A DNA stretch of 64,000 bases, taken from the NCBI RefSeq assembly GCF_026385485.1, contig NZ_JANIDX010000006.1, positions 62,001-126,000 on the forward strand. Reading direction: 5' to 3'. This DNA is from Bombella pollinis (GTDB lineage: Bacteria > Pseudomonadota > Alphaproteobacteria > Acetobacterales > Acetobacteraceae). Position numbers and translations under genes: made by a program. Below the pieces are notes generated by a model. The model saw only the letters and a program-made list of their open reading frames with translations, searched no databases and was not told the DNA's origin. Of the stretch, positions 8,941 to 18,300 are shown piece after piece (within the stretch, counting starts at the first letter, position 1; each line of letters begins with the position of its first letter).

Positions 8941-9633
8941 ATGGCTAAAAACAAACGTATTGCTGCTCTGCGCGCCAAGGTTGATAGCGAGAAGCTCTAT
9001 TCCCTGAATGAGGCTGTAGCTCTGGTAAAGGGTAATGCGACCGCAAAGTTTGATGAGACGGTCGAGTTCGCGATCGGGCTGGGCGTTGACCCTCGTCATG
9101 CTGACCAGATGGTCCGCGGTTTGATCTCCCTACCGCATGGCACAGGTAAAACATTGCGCGTTGGTGTGTTTGCCCGTGGGCCGAAAGCGGAAGAGGCGCA
9201 GGCTGCTGGGGCTGAGGTTGTCGGTGCTGAGGATTTGGCCGAGAAGATTCAGGCTGGTGAGATTGAGTTCGATCGCTGCATCGCAACACCGGATATGATG
9301 GCTCTGGTCGGGCGTTTAGGTAAGATTCTTGGTCCGCGTGGTTTGATGCCGAACCCGCGCCTAGGCACCGTGACAATGGATGTAAAGGGCGCGATTGAAG
9401 CCGCTAAGTCCGGTCAGGTGGAATATCGCGCTGAGCGTGCTGGTATCGTGCATGCTGGTGTTGGTAAGGCTTCCTTCTCCGAGTCTCAGTTGGCCGAGAA
9501 CGTGAAGGCCCTTGTTGATGCACTCCAGAAGGCTCGTCCTACTGGTGCAAAAGGGACTTACCTGAAAAAAGCTTCCCTTTCTTCCACAATGGGGGTAGGG
9601 GTACGCGTTGACCTTTCCAGCTTTGAAGGCTGA
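8941..9633 (+). CDS. rplA: 50S ribosomal protein L1
   Basis: Forms the L1 stalk of the large subunit, which moves E-site tRNA, and in many bacteria represses its own operon by binding the rplK leader. The protein has 230 residues, with the family signature LGPRGLMPNPRLGTVT. It is separated from rplK by 3 nt and followed by a terminator-like hairpin, so rplKA may be a unit partly separate from rplJL. Confidence 0.99.
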   Translation: MAKNKRIAALRAKVDSEKLYSLNEAVALVKGNATAKFDETVEFAIGLGVDPRHADQMVRGLISLPHGTGKTLRVGVFARGPKAEEAQAAGAEVVGAEDLAEKIQAGEIEFDRCIATPDMMALVGRLGKILGPRGLMPNPRLGTVTMDVKGAIEAAKSGQVEYRAERAGIVHAGVGKASFSESQLAENVKALVDALQKARPTGAKGTYLKKASLSSTMGVGVRVDLSSFEG

Positions 9634-9650
9634 ATGAGGTTGTAAGGAAT

Positions 9651-9695
9651 CGCCATCCTTCGGGATGGTGCTGAGCGGTGATGAGCCGCTCTTTT
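9651..9695 (+). terminator. Two hairpins after rplA, the second terminator-like
   Basis: An 8-bp stem capped by a TTCG tetraloop (9651-9670) is followed at once by GAGCGG/CCGCTC (9673-9691) and a short T run (9692-9695). The second resembles a weak intrinsic terminator or attenuator between rplA and rplJ. Partial readthrough is likely because no strong promoter is visible before rplJ. Confidence 0.55.
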
Positions 9696-9699
9696 CCTG

Positions 9700-9893
9700 T
9701 CCAAGAGCGCATGTGGGGTATCCCCTTGAAGCTAAAGTAGCGCAGGCGTGAGACGGGTAGAACGTATTTTACCTCTGGGTATGGTGCGGTCTTCTCATCA
9801 TGGACAGGCGAGCGGGCTTTGTTCTGCCATTGCGTGGGGCAGGGCCTATGGGTAACCTGGTTCGAGATAATCGGACTAACGAGGAGACAGGTT
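9700..9893 (+). promoter_or_regulatory. Probable L10 leader of rplJL
   Basis: A 190-nt untranslated stretch precedes rplJ. Its last 60 nt include GGTAACCTGG and GGACTAACGAGGAGA, which resemble the L10(L12)4 binding leader known from many bacteria. The distance to the rplJ start and the gene order agree with autogenous control. An RNA covariance search would decide; I could only judge by eye. Confidence 0.5.
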
Positions 9894-10418
9894 TTGGACC
9901 GTACGGAAAAACGGGCCTTTGTCGAGTCCCTCAGTAAAGTGTTCGGCAGCACCTCCATGGTTGTCGTCACCCAGAATCTGGGTCTGACGGTGGCTGATGC
10001 GACAGAGCTGCGCCGGAGCATTCGTGCTGTGGGTGCGACATATAAGGTTGCGAAGAACCGGCTGGTCAGCCGGGCTCTGGATGGGACCCAGTTCGACGGT
10101 ATTGCGCCGCTATTCAAAGGCCCGACGGCCATTTCTTGGTCGGATGAGCCGGTTGGCGTGGCGAAGGTACTTGTCGAGTTCGCCAAGAAGAATGACAAGC
10201 TGGTGGTGCTTGGTGGTGCCCTTGGTAACCAGACGCTGGACGTCAATGGTGTCAAGGCTCTGGCTGAGCTTCCATCTTTGGACGAGCTGCGTGCACAGCT
10301 GGTGGGTATGATCAGTACCCCAGCAACGCGCATTGCAGGCGTCACCCAAGCTCCGGCTGGGCAGCTTGCTCGCGTTCTTGGTGCCTATGCCAGAACAGGC
10401 GACACAGAAGCCGCTTAA
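9894..10418 (+). CDS. rplJ: 50S ribosomal protein L10
   Basis: Anchors L7/L12 dimers to the ribosomal stalk. I chose TTG 9894 as start: GAGGAGA lies 7 nt upstream and the product then begins DRTEKRAFVESLSKVF, as in alphaproteobacterial L10. An in-frame ATG at 9819 would put 25 residues of leader into the protein. The product is 174 residues and has the conserved KNRLVSRAL and FKGPTAISW segments and a C-terminal helix for L7/L12. A rare start codon fits low, controlled synthesis relative to rplL. Confidence 0.97.
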   Translation: MDRTEKRAFVESLSKVFGSTSMVVVTQNLGLTVADATELRRSIRAVGATYKVAKNRLVSRALDGTQFDGIAPLFKGPTAISWSDEPVGVAKVLVEFAKKNDKLVVLGGALGNQTLDVNGVKALAELPSLDELRAQLVGMISTPATRIAGVTQAPAGQLARVLGAYARTGDTEAA

Positions 10419-10478
10419 TGAACAAGGTGGCTCGCATGTGTGTGGCTGCCTAACTTACATATCTTAGAGGATATTATC

Positions 10479-10856
10479 ATGGCCGATTTGGCAAAACTGG
10501 TTGACGAACTCTCCGCTCTCTCCGTTCTGGAGGCTGCTGAGCTTTCCAAACTTCTGGAAGAGAAATGGGGCGTTTCCGCTGCTGCTCCGGTTGCTGTTGC
10601 TGCAGCTGCTCCGGGTGCTGCTGGTGGCGAGGCTGCTGCTGACAAGACCGAGTTTGATGTTGTGCTGGCTAAGGCTGGTGACAAGAAGATCAACGTCATT
10701 AAGGAGATCCGCGGCATCACAGGTCTGGGCCTGAAGGAAGCTAAGGAGCTGGTTGAAGGCGCACCGAAGACCATTAAGGAAGGCGCAACCAAGGAAGAAG
10801 CTGAGAAGATCAAGAAGGCTCTTGAAGAGAACGGCGCATCTGTCGAGATCAAGTAA
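10479..10856 (+). CDS. rplL: 50S ribosomal protein L7/L12
   Basis: Multi-copy stalk protein that recruits and activates translational GTPases. It has 125 residues: an N-terminal dimerisation domain, an alanine/glycine-rich hinge (about residues 34-52) and the C-terminal factor-binding domain with GLGLKEAKELVEGAP. The start ATG has AGAGGA upstream. Gaps of 60 bp before and 226 bp after it separate it from rplJ and rpoB. Confidence 0.99.
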   Translation: MADLAKLVDELSALSVLEAAELSKLLEEKWGVSAAAPVAVAAAAPGAAGGEAAADKTEFDVVLAKAGDKKINVIKEIRGITGLGLKEAKELVEGAPKTIKEGATKEEAEKIKKALEENGASVEIK

Positions 10857-11082
10857 GAGTTTAATCCTGGCGGCCCCCTCTCAGGGGGTCGTTGGAGCGC
10901 GTGGGCGGGTGCTTTGTTGTGCCCGCCCCATTTGCCGTTGACAGGAAGTTTGCTTATAGTAGGCACTCCGTCACGCGTCATAGAGTAGGGGTAAGCCAGC
11001 CGTTCAAGTCGTCTGTCGTCTCTATTAAGAGGCATGGGACTAACACGGACGACTTGAAGGTCTGGTTCAGAGGCAGGATAAG
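10857..11082 (+). promoter_or_regulatory. rplL-rpoB spacer with hairpins and a possible promoter
   Basis: This 226-bp gap contains a CCCCCT/AGGGGG hairpin (about 10874-10889) without a T run, a GGGCGGG/CCCGCCC hairpin just after, a possible promoter (TTGCCG 10932-10937, 17 bp, TATAGT 10955-10960; a TTGACA at 10938 is too close to that -10), and a perfect 11-bp inverted repeat (11003-11013 with 11048-11058) ending 24 nt before rpoB. In E. coli the same gap holds an attenuator and an RNase III site. The equivalence here is inferred. Confidence 0.5.
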
Positions 11083-14000
11083 ATGGCGATCACAAAATCC
11101 TTCACAGGGCGTAAAAGGATCCGCAAAAGCTTCGGGCGTATTCCCGAGATTGCGCCGATGCCTAATTTGATTGACGTGCAGCGGGCTTCATATGAAGCAT
11201 TCCTGCAAATGAATGTGCGCCCCGATAGCCGCGAGGCAGCGGGCCTTCAGGAGGTTTTTCGCTCCGTTTTCCCAATTCATGATTTTGCTGGGCGTGGTCG
11301 GTTAGACTTCCAGTATTATGAGTTTGAGGAGCCGAAATATGATGTGGAAGAATGCATCCAGCGCGGGCTAACTTATGCTGCTCCGCTGAAGGTCATTCTG
11401 CGTCTAACAACATGGGATATTGATGAGGATACAGGGACACGCTCCATTCATGACCTGAAGGAGCAGCCGGTCTATATGGGCGATATGCCGCTCATGACAG
11501 ATAACGGCACCTTTATCATCAACGGGACCGAGCGCGTCATTGTTTCGCAGATGCATCGTAGCCCCGGCGTGTTCTTCGACCATGATAAAGGCAAGACACA
11601 TTCTTCCGGTAAATATCTCTTTGCAGCGCGTATTATCCCCTATCGTGGCTCTTGGTTGGATTTTGAGTTCGATGCGAAGGATATTATCCATGTCCGTATC
11701 GACCGTAAGCGCAAATTGCCTGTCACTACGTTGCTTTATGCCTTAGAGGGAGAAAATTACCTCAAGGCGCGTGAGGCCAAATTGGCTGAAGGTGGCGATG
11801 TTGATGCGCTAGAAGTCACGGGGATGGATGAGGATGAAATCCTCGCTAACTTCTATGGCACGGTGCCCTTCACACGCATGGGGAGTGAGTGGGCGCGTCC
11901 GTTTGACCCAGAGGCTTTTCGTGGCATTAAGCTGCTCAGCCCGCTCGTGGATGCGGATACGGGTGAGGTCGTTGCAGATGCCGAGACAAAGCTAACAGCG
12001 CGCGTTGTTCGTAAAATTGCTGAAAAGACCCGCGTTGTGCAGGTTGGGCGGTTGGATATTCTGGGCCGCTTCATCGCTCATGACCTCGTCAATGAAAAGA
12101 CGGGTGAGATCTACGCGGAAGCCGGCGAGGAGCTTACGGAAGAAAAGCTTGCCGAGCTGGAAGAGCTTGGCCTAACGGAGCTGCCCGTTCTTGCCATTGA
12201 TGGTACGCATGGCCCGTGGATTCGTAATACGCTTATGGCGGATAAGAACACCACGCGTGAGGAGGCGTTGATCGATATTTATCGCATCATGCGCCCCGGC
12301 GAGCCGCCGACCCGTGAGACGGCGGAGGCTATGCTGCGTGGTTTGTTCTTCTCGCAGGATCGTTACGACCTCTCTGCTGTTGGCCGTGTGAAGATGAACA
12401 TGCGGCTGGATGTGGATGCGCCTGATACGCTGCGGACGCTGCGTAAAGAGGATATCCTACGCACGGTTAAGATTCTGTGCGACTTGAAGGATGGACGTGG
12501 TCAGGTTGATGATATTGATAACCTGGGTAACCGCCGCGTCCGCTCCGTTGGGGAGCTGATGGAGAATCAATATCGCATCGGCTTGCTGCGGATGGAGCGT
12601 GCTATCCGTGAGCGGATGGGCTCTGTCGATATTGATACCGTCATGCCGCATGACCTCATCAATGCGAAACCGGCTGCGGCTGCTGTGCGTGAGTTCTTCG
12701 GTTCTTCCCAGCTTAGCCAGTTTATGGACCAAACCAACCCGCTCTCTGAGGTAACGCATAAGCGGCGTCTCTCCGCTCTTGGGCCGGGCGGGTTAACGCG
12801 TGAGCGCGCAGGCTTTGAGGTTCGTGACGTTCATCCAACGCATTATGGTCGTATCTGCCCGATTGAGACGCCAGAAGGGCCGAATATTGGTCTGATTAAC
12901 TCCCTGGCGACTTACGCAAAGGTCAATAAATACGGCTTTATCGAGACGCCTTATCGTCTGGTGAAGGATGGTGTCTTCCAAGATGGTTGGAAGTATCTTT
13001 CCGCGATGGAAGAAGAGCGTCTTTTGGTGGCGCAAGCGGATGCTAAGCAGAGCAATAACCGCTTGACTGATGAGCTTGTTGCTGTGCGTCAGACGGGTGA
13101 TTTCCGCCTCGTAGCCCCGGAGCAAGTCACGGCGTGTGACGTCTCACCAAAGCAGCTCGTCTCTGTTGCGGCGGCGTTGATTCCGTTCTTGGAAAATGAC
13201 GATGCGAACCGTGCGCTCATGGGTTCAAACATGCAACGTCAGGCCGTGCCTCTGGTGCGCGCGGATGCGCCGCTCGTGGGTACGGGGATGGAAGGGCCTG
13301 TCGCACATGATTCTGGGGCGACCATCATCGCTAAACGTGGCGGTGTGGTGGACCAGCTCGATGGTGCGCGTATTGTTATCCGTGCCACGGATGAACAAGG
13401 CGCAACGCAAGGTGTGGATATTTACCGCTTGCGGAAATATATGCGCTCCAACCAGTCCACATGCTTGAATCAACGTCCACTAGTGCGGGTTGGGGATCAA
13501 GTTGTGGCAGGGGACATCATCGCAGATGGTCCTTCTACCGAGCTTGGGGAGCTGGCTCTGGGGCGTAACGTTCTCGTGGCCTTCGTGCCGTGGAATGGGT
13601 ACAACTTCGAGGATTCGATCCTGATTTCCGAGCGTATTGCGCGTGATGACATCTTCACTTCAATTCATATTGAAGAGTTTGAGGTCATGGCCCGTGATAC
13701 AAAGCTGGGGCAGGAAGAAATTACGCGTGATATTCCCAATGTTGGGGAAGAAGCCCTGCGCAACCTTGATGAAGCTGGCATTGTTTATGTTGGGGCCGAG
13801 GTTAATCCGGGCGATATCCTCATCGGTAAGGTGACACCAAAGGGTGAAAGCCCGATGACGCCGGAAGAAAAACTTCTGCGTGCCATCTTTGGTGAGAAAG
13901 CCTCCGATGTGCGCGATACGTCTCTGAAGCTTCCGCCGGGGACAAGCGGCACAGTGGTTGATGTGCGCGTCTTCTCCCGCCGCGGGGTGGATAAAGATGA

Positions 14001-15249
14001 GCGCGCCATGGCGATTGAGCGTTCCGAGATTGAGCGTCTCGCTAAGGACCGTGACGATGAGCGCGGGATTCAGGAGCGTAGCTTCTATAACCGTCTTAAA
14101 GAGCATCTGATTGGCCAAGAGGCTGCGGCTGGCTTTAAGGGGATTCGTGCAGGTACGCCTATCACGGCGGAGCTGCTTGCTGAGCACCCACGTACAACAT
14201 GGCGTAACATTCCGGTTGCTGATGTTGCGACTATGGCGCAGCTTGAGACATTATGTCGTGAGTTTGATGATGCTGTTAAGCGCATCAATTATCGCTTCGA
14301 TAATAAGGTCGAGAAGCTTCAGCGTGGTGATGAGCTGCCGCCGGGTGTGATGAAGATGGTTAAGGTCTTCATTGCGGTGAAGCGTAAGCTTCAGCCGGGT
14401 GATAAAATGGCCGGTCGTCATGGTAATAAGGGTGTGGTCTCCCGCGTTGTGCCGGTTGAGGATATGCCCTTCCTTGAGAATGGCCAGCCTGTTGACCTGC
14501 TATTGAACCCTCTTGGCGTGCCATCGCGTATGAATGTGGGGCAGATTTTGGAGACCCATCTCGGATGGGCCTGTGCCAATATCGGCCAAAGCATTGGTGC
14601 AATGGTAGATGAATATCAGCGCACGGGTGAGAAACGGCAAGAGTTGTTGGACAAGCTGAAAGATGTCTATGGGGAGGAAATCTTCAAAGAAGACATCGCC
14701 AGCATGGATAACAACCAGCTGATTGAACTTGCCAATAACCTGCGTAAGGGTGTGCCTATTGCTACCCCAGTCTTCGATGGGGCATCTATCCCTGATATTG
14801 AGGGAATGCTGAAGAAGGCTGGTGTGAGCGAGACGGGGCAGTCCCAGTTGATTGATGGGCGGACGGGTGAAGCGTTCGAGCGTCAATCCACCGTTGGTTA
14901 CATCTATATGCTGAAGCTGCATCATCTTGTTGATGACAAGATTCACGCACGTTCGATTGGTCCTTACTCGCTGGTCACCCAGCAGCCGCTTGGTGGTAAG
15001 GCTCAGTTTGGTGGGCAGCGTTTCGGGGAGATGGAAGTCTGGGCATTGGAGGCTTACGGGGCGGCTTATACGCTTCAGGAAATGCTGACAGTGAAATCCG
15101 ATGACGTCTCCGGCCGTACAAAGGTGTATGAGGCGATTGTTCGGGAGCAGGATGATTTTGAAGCAGGTATTCCAGAAAGCTTCAACGTCCTTGTGAAAGA
15201 ACTGAAGTCGCTTGGTTTGAATGTCGAGCTTGAGCAGGGGGGGCTGTGA
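11083..15249 (+). CDS. rpoB: RNA polymerase beta subunit
   Basis: Catalytic beta subunit of RNA polymerase, 1388 residues, a normal alphaproteobacterial length (E. coli 1342). The rifampicin-binding segment (GSSQLSQFMDQTNPLSEVTH then KRRLSALGPGGL) looks wild type, so no common rifampicin-resistance change is seen. The C-terminal block with GGKAQFGGQRFGEMEVWALEAYGA is intact. Translation starts at ATG 11083 behind AGGCAGGA. rpoC follows after about 80 nt. Confidence 0.99.
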   Translation: MAITKSFTGRKRIRKSFGRIPEIAPMPNLIDVQRASYEAFLQMNVRPDSREAAGLQEVFRSVFPIHDFAGRGRLDFQYYEFEEPKYDVEECIQRGLTYAAPLKVILRLTTWDIDEDTGTRSIHDLKEQPVYMGDMPLMTDNGTFIINGTERVIVSQMHRSPGVFFDHDKGKTHSSGKYLFAARIIPYRGSWLDFEFDAKDIIHVRIDRKRKLPVTTLLYALEGENYLKAREAKLAEGGDVDALEVTGMDEDEILANFYGTVPFTRMGSEWARPFDPEAFRGIKLLSPLVDADTGEVVADAETKLTARVVRKIAEKTRVVQVGRLDILGRFIAHDLVNEKTGEIYAEAGEELTEEKLAELEELGLTELPVLAIDGTHGPWIRNTLMADKNTTREEALIDIYRIMRPGEPPTRETAEAMLRGLFFSQDRYDLSAVGRVKMNMRLDVDAPDTLRTLRKEDILRTVKILCDLKDGRGQVDDIDNLGNRRVRSVGELMENQYRIGLLRMERAIRERMGSVDIDTVMPHDLINAKPAAAAVREFFGSSQLSQFMDQTNPLSEVTHKRRLSALGPGGLTRERAGFEVRDVHPTHYGRICPIETPEGPNIGLINSLATYAKVNKYGFIETPYRLVKDGVFQDGWKYLSAMEEERLLVAQADAKQSNNRLTDELVAVRQTGDFRLVAPEQVTACDVSPKQLVSVAAALIPFLENDDANRALMGSNMQRQAVPLVRADAPLVGTGMEGPVAHDSGATIIAKRGGVVDQLDGARIVIRATDEQGATQGVDIYRLRKYMRSNQSTCLNQRPLVRVGDQVVAGDIIADGPSTELGELALGRNVLVAFVPWNGYNFEDSILISERIARDDIFTSIHIEEFEVMARDTKLGQEEITRDIPNVGEEALRNLDEAGIVYVGAEVNPGDILIGKVTPKGESPMTPEEKLLRAIFGEKASDVRDTSLKLPPGTSGTVVDVRVFSRRGVDKDERAMAIERSEIERLAKDRDDERGIQERSFYNRLKEHLIGQEAAAGFKGIRAGTPITAELLAEHPRTTWRNIPVADVATMAQLETLCREFDDAVKRINYRFDNKVEKLQRGDELPPGVMKMVKVFIAVKRKLQPGDKMAGRHGNKGVVSRVVPVEDMPFLENGQPVDLLLNPLGVPSRMNVGQILETHLGWACANIGQSIGAMVDEYQRTGEKRQELLDKLKDVYGEEIFKEDIASMDNNQLIELANNLRKGVPIATPVFDGASIPDIEGMLKKAGVSETGQSQLIDGRTGEAFERQSTVGYIYMLKLHHLVDDKIHARSIGPYSLVTQQPLGGKAQFGGQRFGEMEVWALEAYGAAYTLQEMLTVKSDDVSGRTKVYEAIVREQDDFEAGIPESFNVLVKELKSLGLNVELEQGGL

Positions 15250-15331
15250 GGGCAGTGCTTTCCGCTCCTTCTTCATTGTTCATGTTTAACGTGCCGGCGG
15301 TATGTCGTTCGGCACAATGGGGTTTCGGCAA

Positions 15332-18300
15332 ATGAACGATCTCATGAAGATTCTCGGTCAGTCTGGGCAGTCAGGCACGTTTGACCAGATCCGTATTCAG
15401 CTTGCTTCGAGCGAGCAGATTCGGTCTTGGTCTTATGGCGAGATCAAAAAACCAGAAACGATCAATTACCGGACGTTCAAGCCAGAGCGCGATGGTCTTT
15501 TCTGTGCGCGCATTTTTGGTCCGACTAAGGATTATGAATGTCTGTGCGGTAAATATAAGCGGATGAAGTTCCGCGGGATTATCTGCGAGAAATGTGGCGT
15601 AGAGGTCACCTTAGCCAAGGTGCGGCGCGAGCGGATGGGGCATATCGATCTAGCCTCGCCGGTGGCTCATATTTGGTTCCTCAAGTCCCTTCCTAGCCGT
15701 ATTGCCACAATGCTGGATTTGCCGCTCAAAGATGTTGAGCCCGTCCTGTATTTTGAGAAGTTCTTGGTGCTGGATAAAGGGGTTTGTGAGTCCGACCAAG
15801 TCGAATCTTACAAGCATGGCAAGCGTCGTGATCAATATTTGCTGGATGAAATCCGCTGCGAAGAATTGATGGATGAGTTCGCTGATGATGGTCTGGATGT
15901 CGGCATCGGGGCGGAGGCGATTAAACGTGCGCTCTCCAGCTATAATTGGGGTCTTCCCAATGCTGAGGAAGCCGAGCTAAGCCGCGCGGCAAAGGAGCGG
16001 GGCGAGGCGGATCCCTTCGATTACGATGCAGATGTGATGGAAGGCGATTCGGAAAAGACCATCATGCGCAAGAAATTGCGTAAGGCGACATCCGAGGCAG
16101 CGCGTAAGAAGCTCGTCAAACGCTTGAAGATGGTGGAAGCCTTCGTGGAGAGCGGGGCTAAGCCGGAATGGATGATTCTGGACATTGTGCCGGTGATTCC
16201 GCCGGAGCTGCGCCCTCTCGTGCCATTGGATGGCGGGCGTTTTGCAACATCCGACCTCAATGATTTGTATCGCCGTGTTATCAACCGTAATAACCGTCTA
16301 AAACGCCTCATTGAGCTTCGTGCGCCCGATATTATCGTGCGTAACGAAAAGCGTATGCTGCAAGAGGCGGTGGATGCGCTGTTCGATAATGGTCGCCGTG
16401 GACGTGCCATTACCGGGGCGAATAAACGGCCGTTGAAGTCCCTTTCTGATATGCTGAAAGGGAAGCAAGGTCGTTTCCGTCAGAACCTTCTTGGTAAGCG
16501 CGTGGACTATTCTGGTCGTTCCGTCATTGTGGTGGGGCCGGAGCTGAAGCTGCATCAATGTGGTCTTCCTAAGAAGATGGCTTTGGAGCTGTTCAAGCCG
16601 TTCATCTACTCCAAGTTGGAGAAGTACGGGCACGCAACGACCATTAAAGCCGCTAAGCGTATGGTCGAGAAAGAGCGGCCGGAAGTTTGGGATATTCTTG
16701 AGGAAGTTATCCGCGAGCATCCGGTGATGTTGAACCGTGCGCCAACGCTTCACCGTCTGGGGATTCAGGCCTTCGAGCCGAGCCTCGTAGAAGGCAAGGC
16801 GATTCAGCTTCATCCGCTCGTTTGTACTGCTTTTAATGCGGACTTTGACGGTGACCAAATGGCCGTGCATGTGCCTCTCTCCCTAGAGGCGCAGCTAGAG
16901 GCACGCGTGTTGATGATGTCTACCAACAACATCCTCAGCCCTGCCAATGGTAAGCCCATTATTGTGCCGTCTCAGGACATTGTGCTTGGCCTGTATTATC
17001 TGAGCCTTGAAGTGCCAGAATACCGCCTCACACCTGATGAAGCAGAGATTAAGGATGGCAAGGTCGTTAAAGCTGGGCCGCCTGCTTATGCAGCGGTTGC
17101 CGAGATTGAGGCCGCTCTGCTTGCTGGTGCATTAAAGCTGCATGATAAGATTCGTCTGCGCTTGGATGTGCAGGATGAGGAGGGCAAGTCCGTCCGTCAG
17201 ACGGTGCTTACAACCCCTGGTCGTGCTTTGATTGCTCAGATTCTACCTAAGAATCCGGCCATTCCTTTCAGCTTGATTAACCGTCAGCTGACGAAGAAGC
17301 TGGTTTCCGACGTGATTGATACGGTGTATCGTCATTGTGGGCAGAAGGAAGCGGTTATCTTCTGTGACCGTCTGATGGCTCTTGGTTTCCGCCATGCTGC
17401 GAAGGCCGGTATTTCCTTCGGTAAGGACGACATGATCGTCCCAAGTGAGAAGGCAACCTTGGTTGCCAAGACGACCGAGGAAGTAAAGGAGTTCGAGCAG
17501 CAATATCAGGAAGGTCTGATTACCGCTGGCGAGCGTTACAACAAGGTGGTGGATGCGTGGTCGCGCTGCACGGACGAGGTGCAGGCCGCCATGTTGAAGG
17601 AAATCTCCAAGCAAGTGCCGGGCAAGCCCACTAATTCTGTGTGGATGATGAGCCACTCTGGGGCTCGTGGGTCACCAGCACAGATGAAGCAGCTTGCCGG
17701 TATGCGTGGCCTGATGGTGAAGCCATCAGGTGAGATTATCGAACAGCCGATTGTTGCTAACTTTAAAGAAGGTCTGTCGGTTCTCGATTACTTCACCTCG
17801 AGCCATGGTGCGCGTAAGGGTCTTGCCGATACTGCGCTTAAAACAGCGAACTCCGGGTATCTTACCCGCCGTCTGGTCGATGTGGCGCAGGATTGCATCA
17901 TTATCGAAGCAGATTGCGGCAGTGAGCGTGGTTTGGTTGTTCGTGCCGTGATGGATAGCGGTGAGGTTGTAGCCTCCTTGGCAGAGCGTGCTCTGGGGCG
18001 GACCTTGGCGAAGGATGTTGCTCATCCTATGACGGGTGAAGTGCTGCTGGAGCGTAACCGCCTGTTGGATGAGGCGGATGTCGAGCGGCTTGAGGAAGCA
18101 GGGATCGAGGCGGTTGAGATTCGTTCCGTTCTCACCTGCGATAGTCAGGCTGGCATCTGCGCCCATTGCTATGGGCGTGACCTTGCTCGTGGTACACCAG
18201 TGAATATCGGTGAGGCTGTGGGTGTAATTGCCGCTCAATCCATTGGTGAGCCTGGTACGCAGCTTACGATGCGGACCTTCCATATTGGTGGTGCGGCGAC

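Noticed and set aside
8533..9099. A 188-codon antisense frame over rplK-rplA
   Set aside because: Shadow of highly biased ribosomal genes.
9539..10345. A 268-codon minus-strand frame over rplA-rplJ
   Set aside because: It spans two certain genes and the L10 leader, with no ribosome-binding site and no recognisable domain.
10938..10960. TTGACA paired with TATAGT ahead of rpoB
   Set aside because: The spacing is only 11 bp; the overlapping TTGCCG at 17 bp is a better partner.
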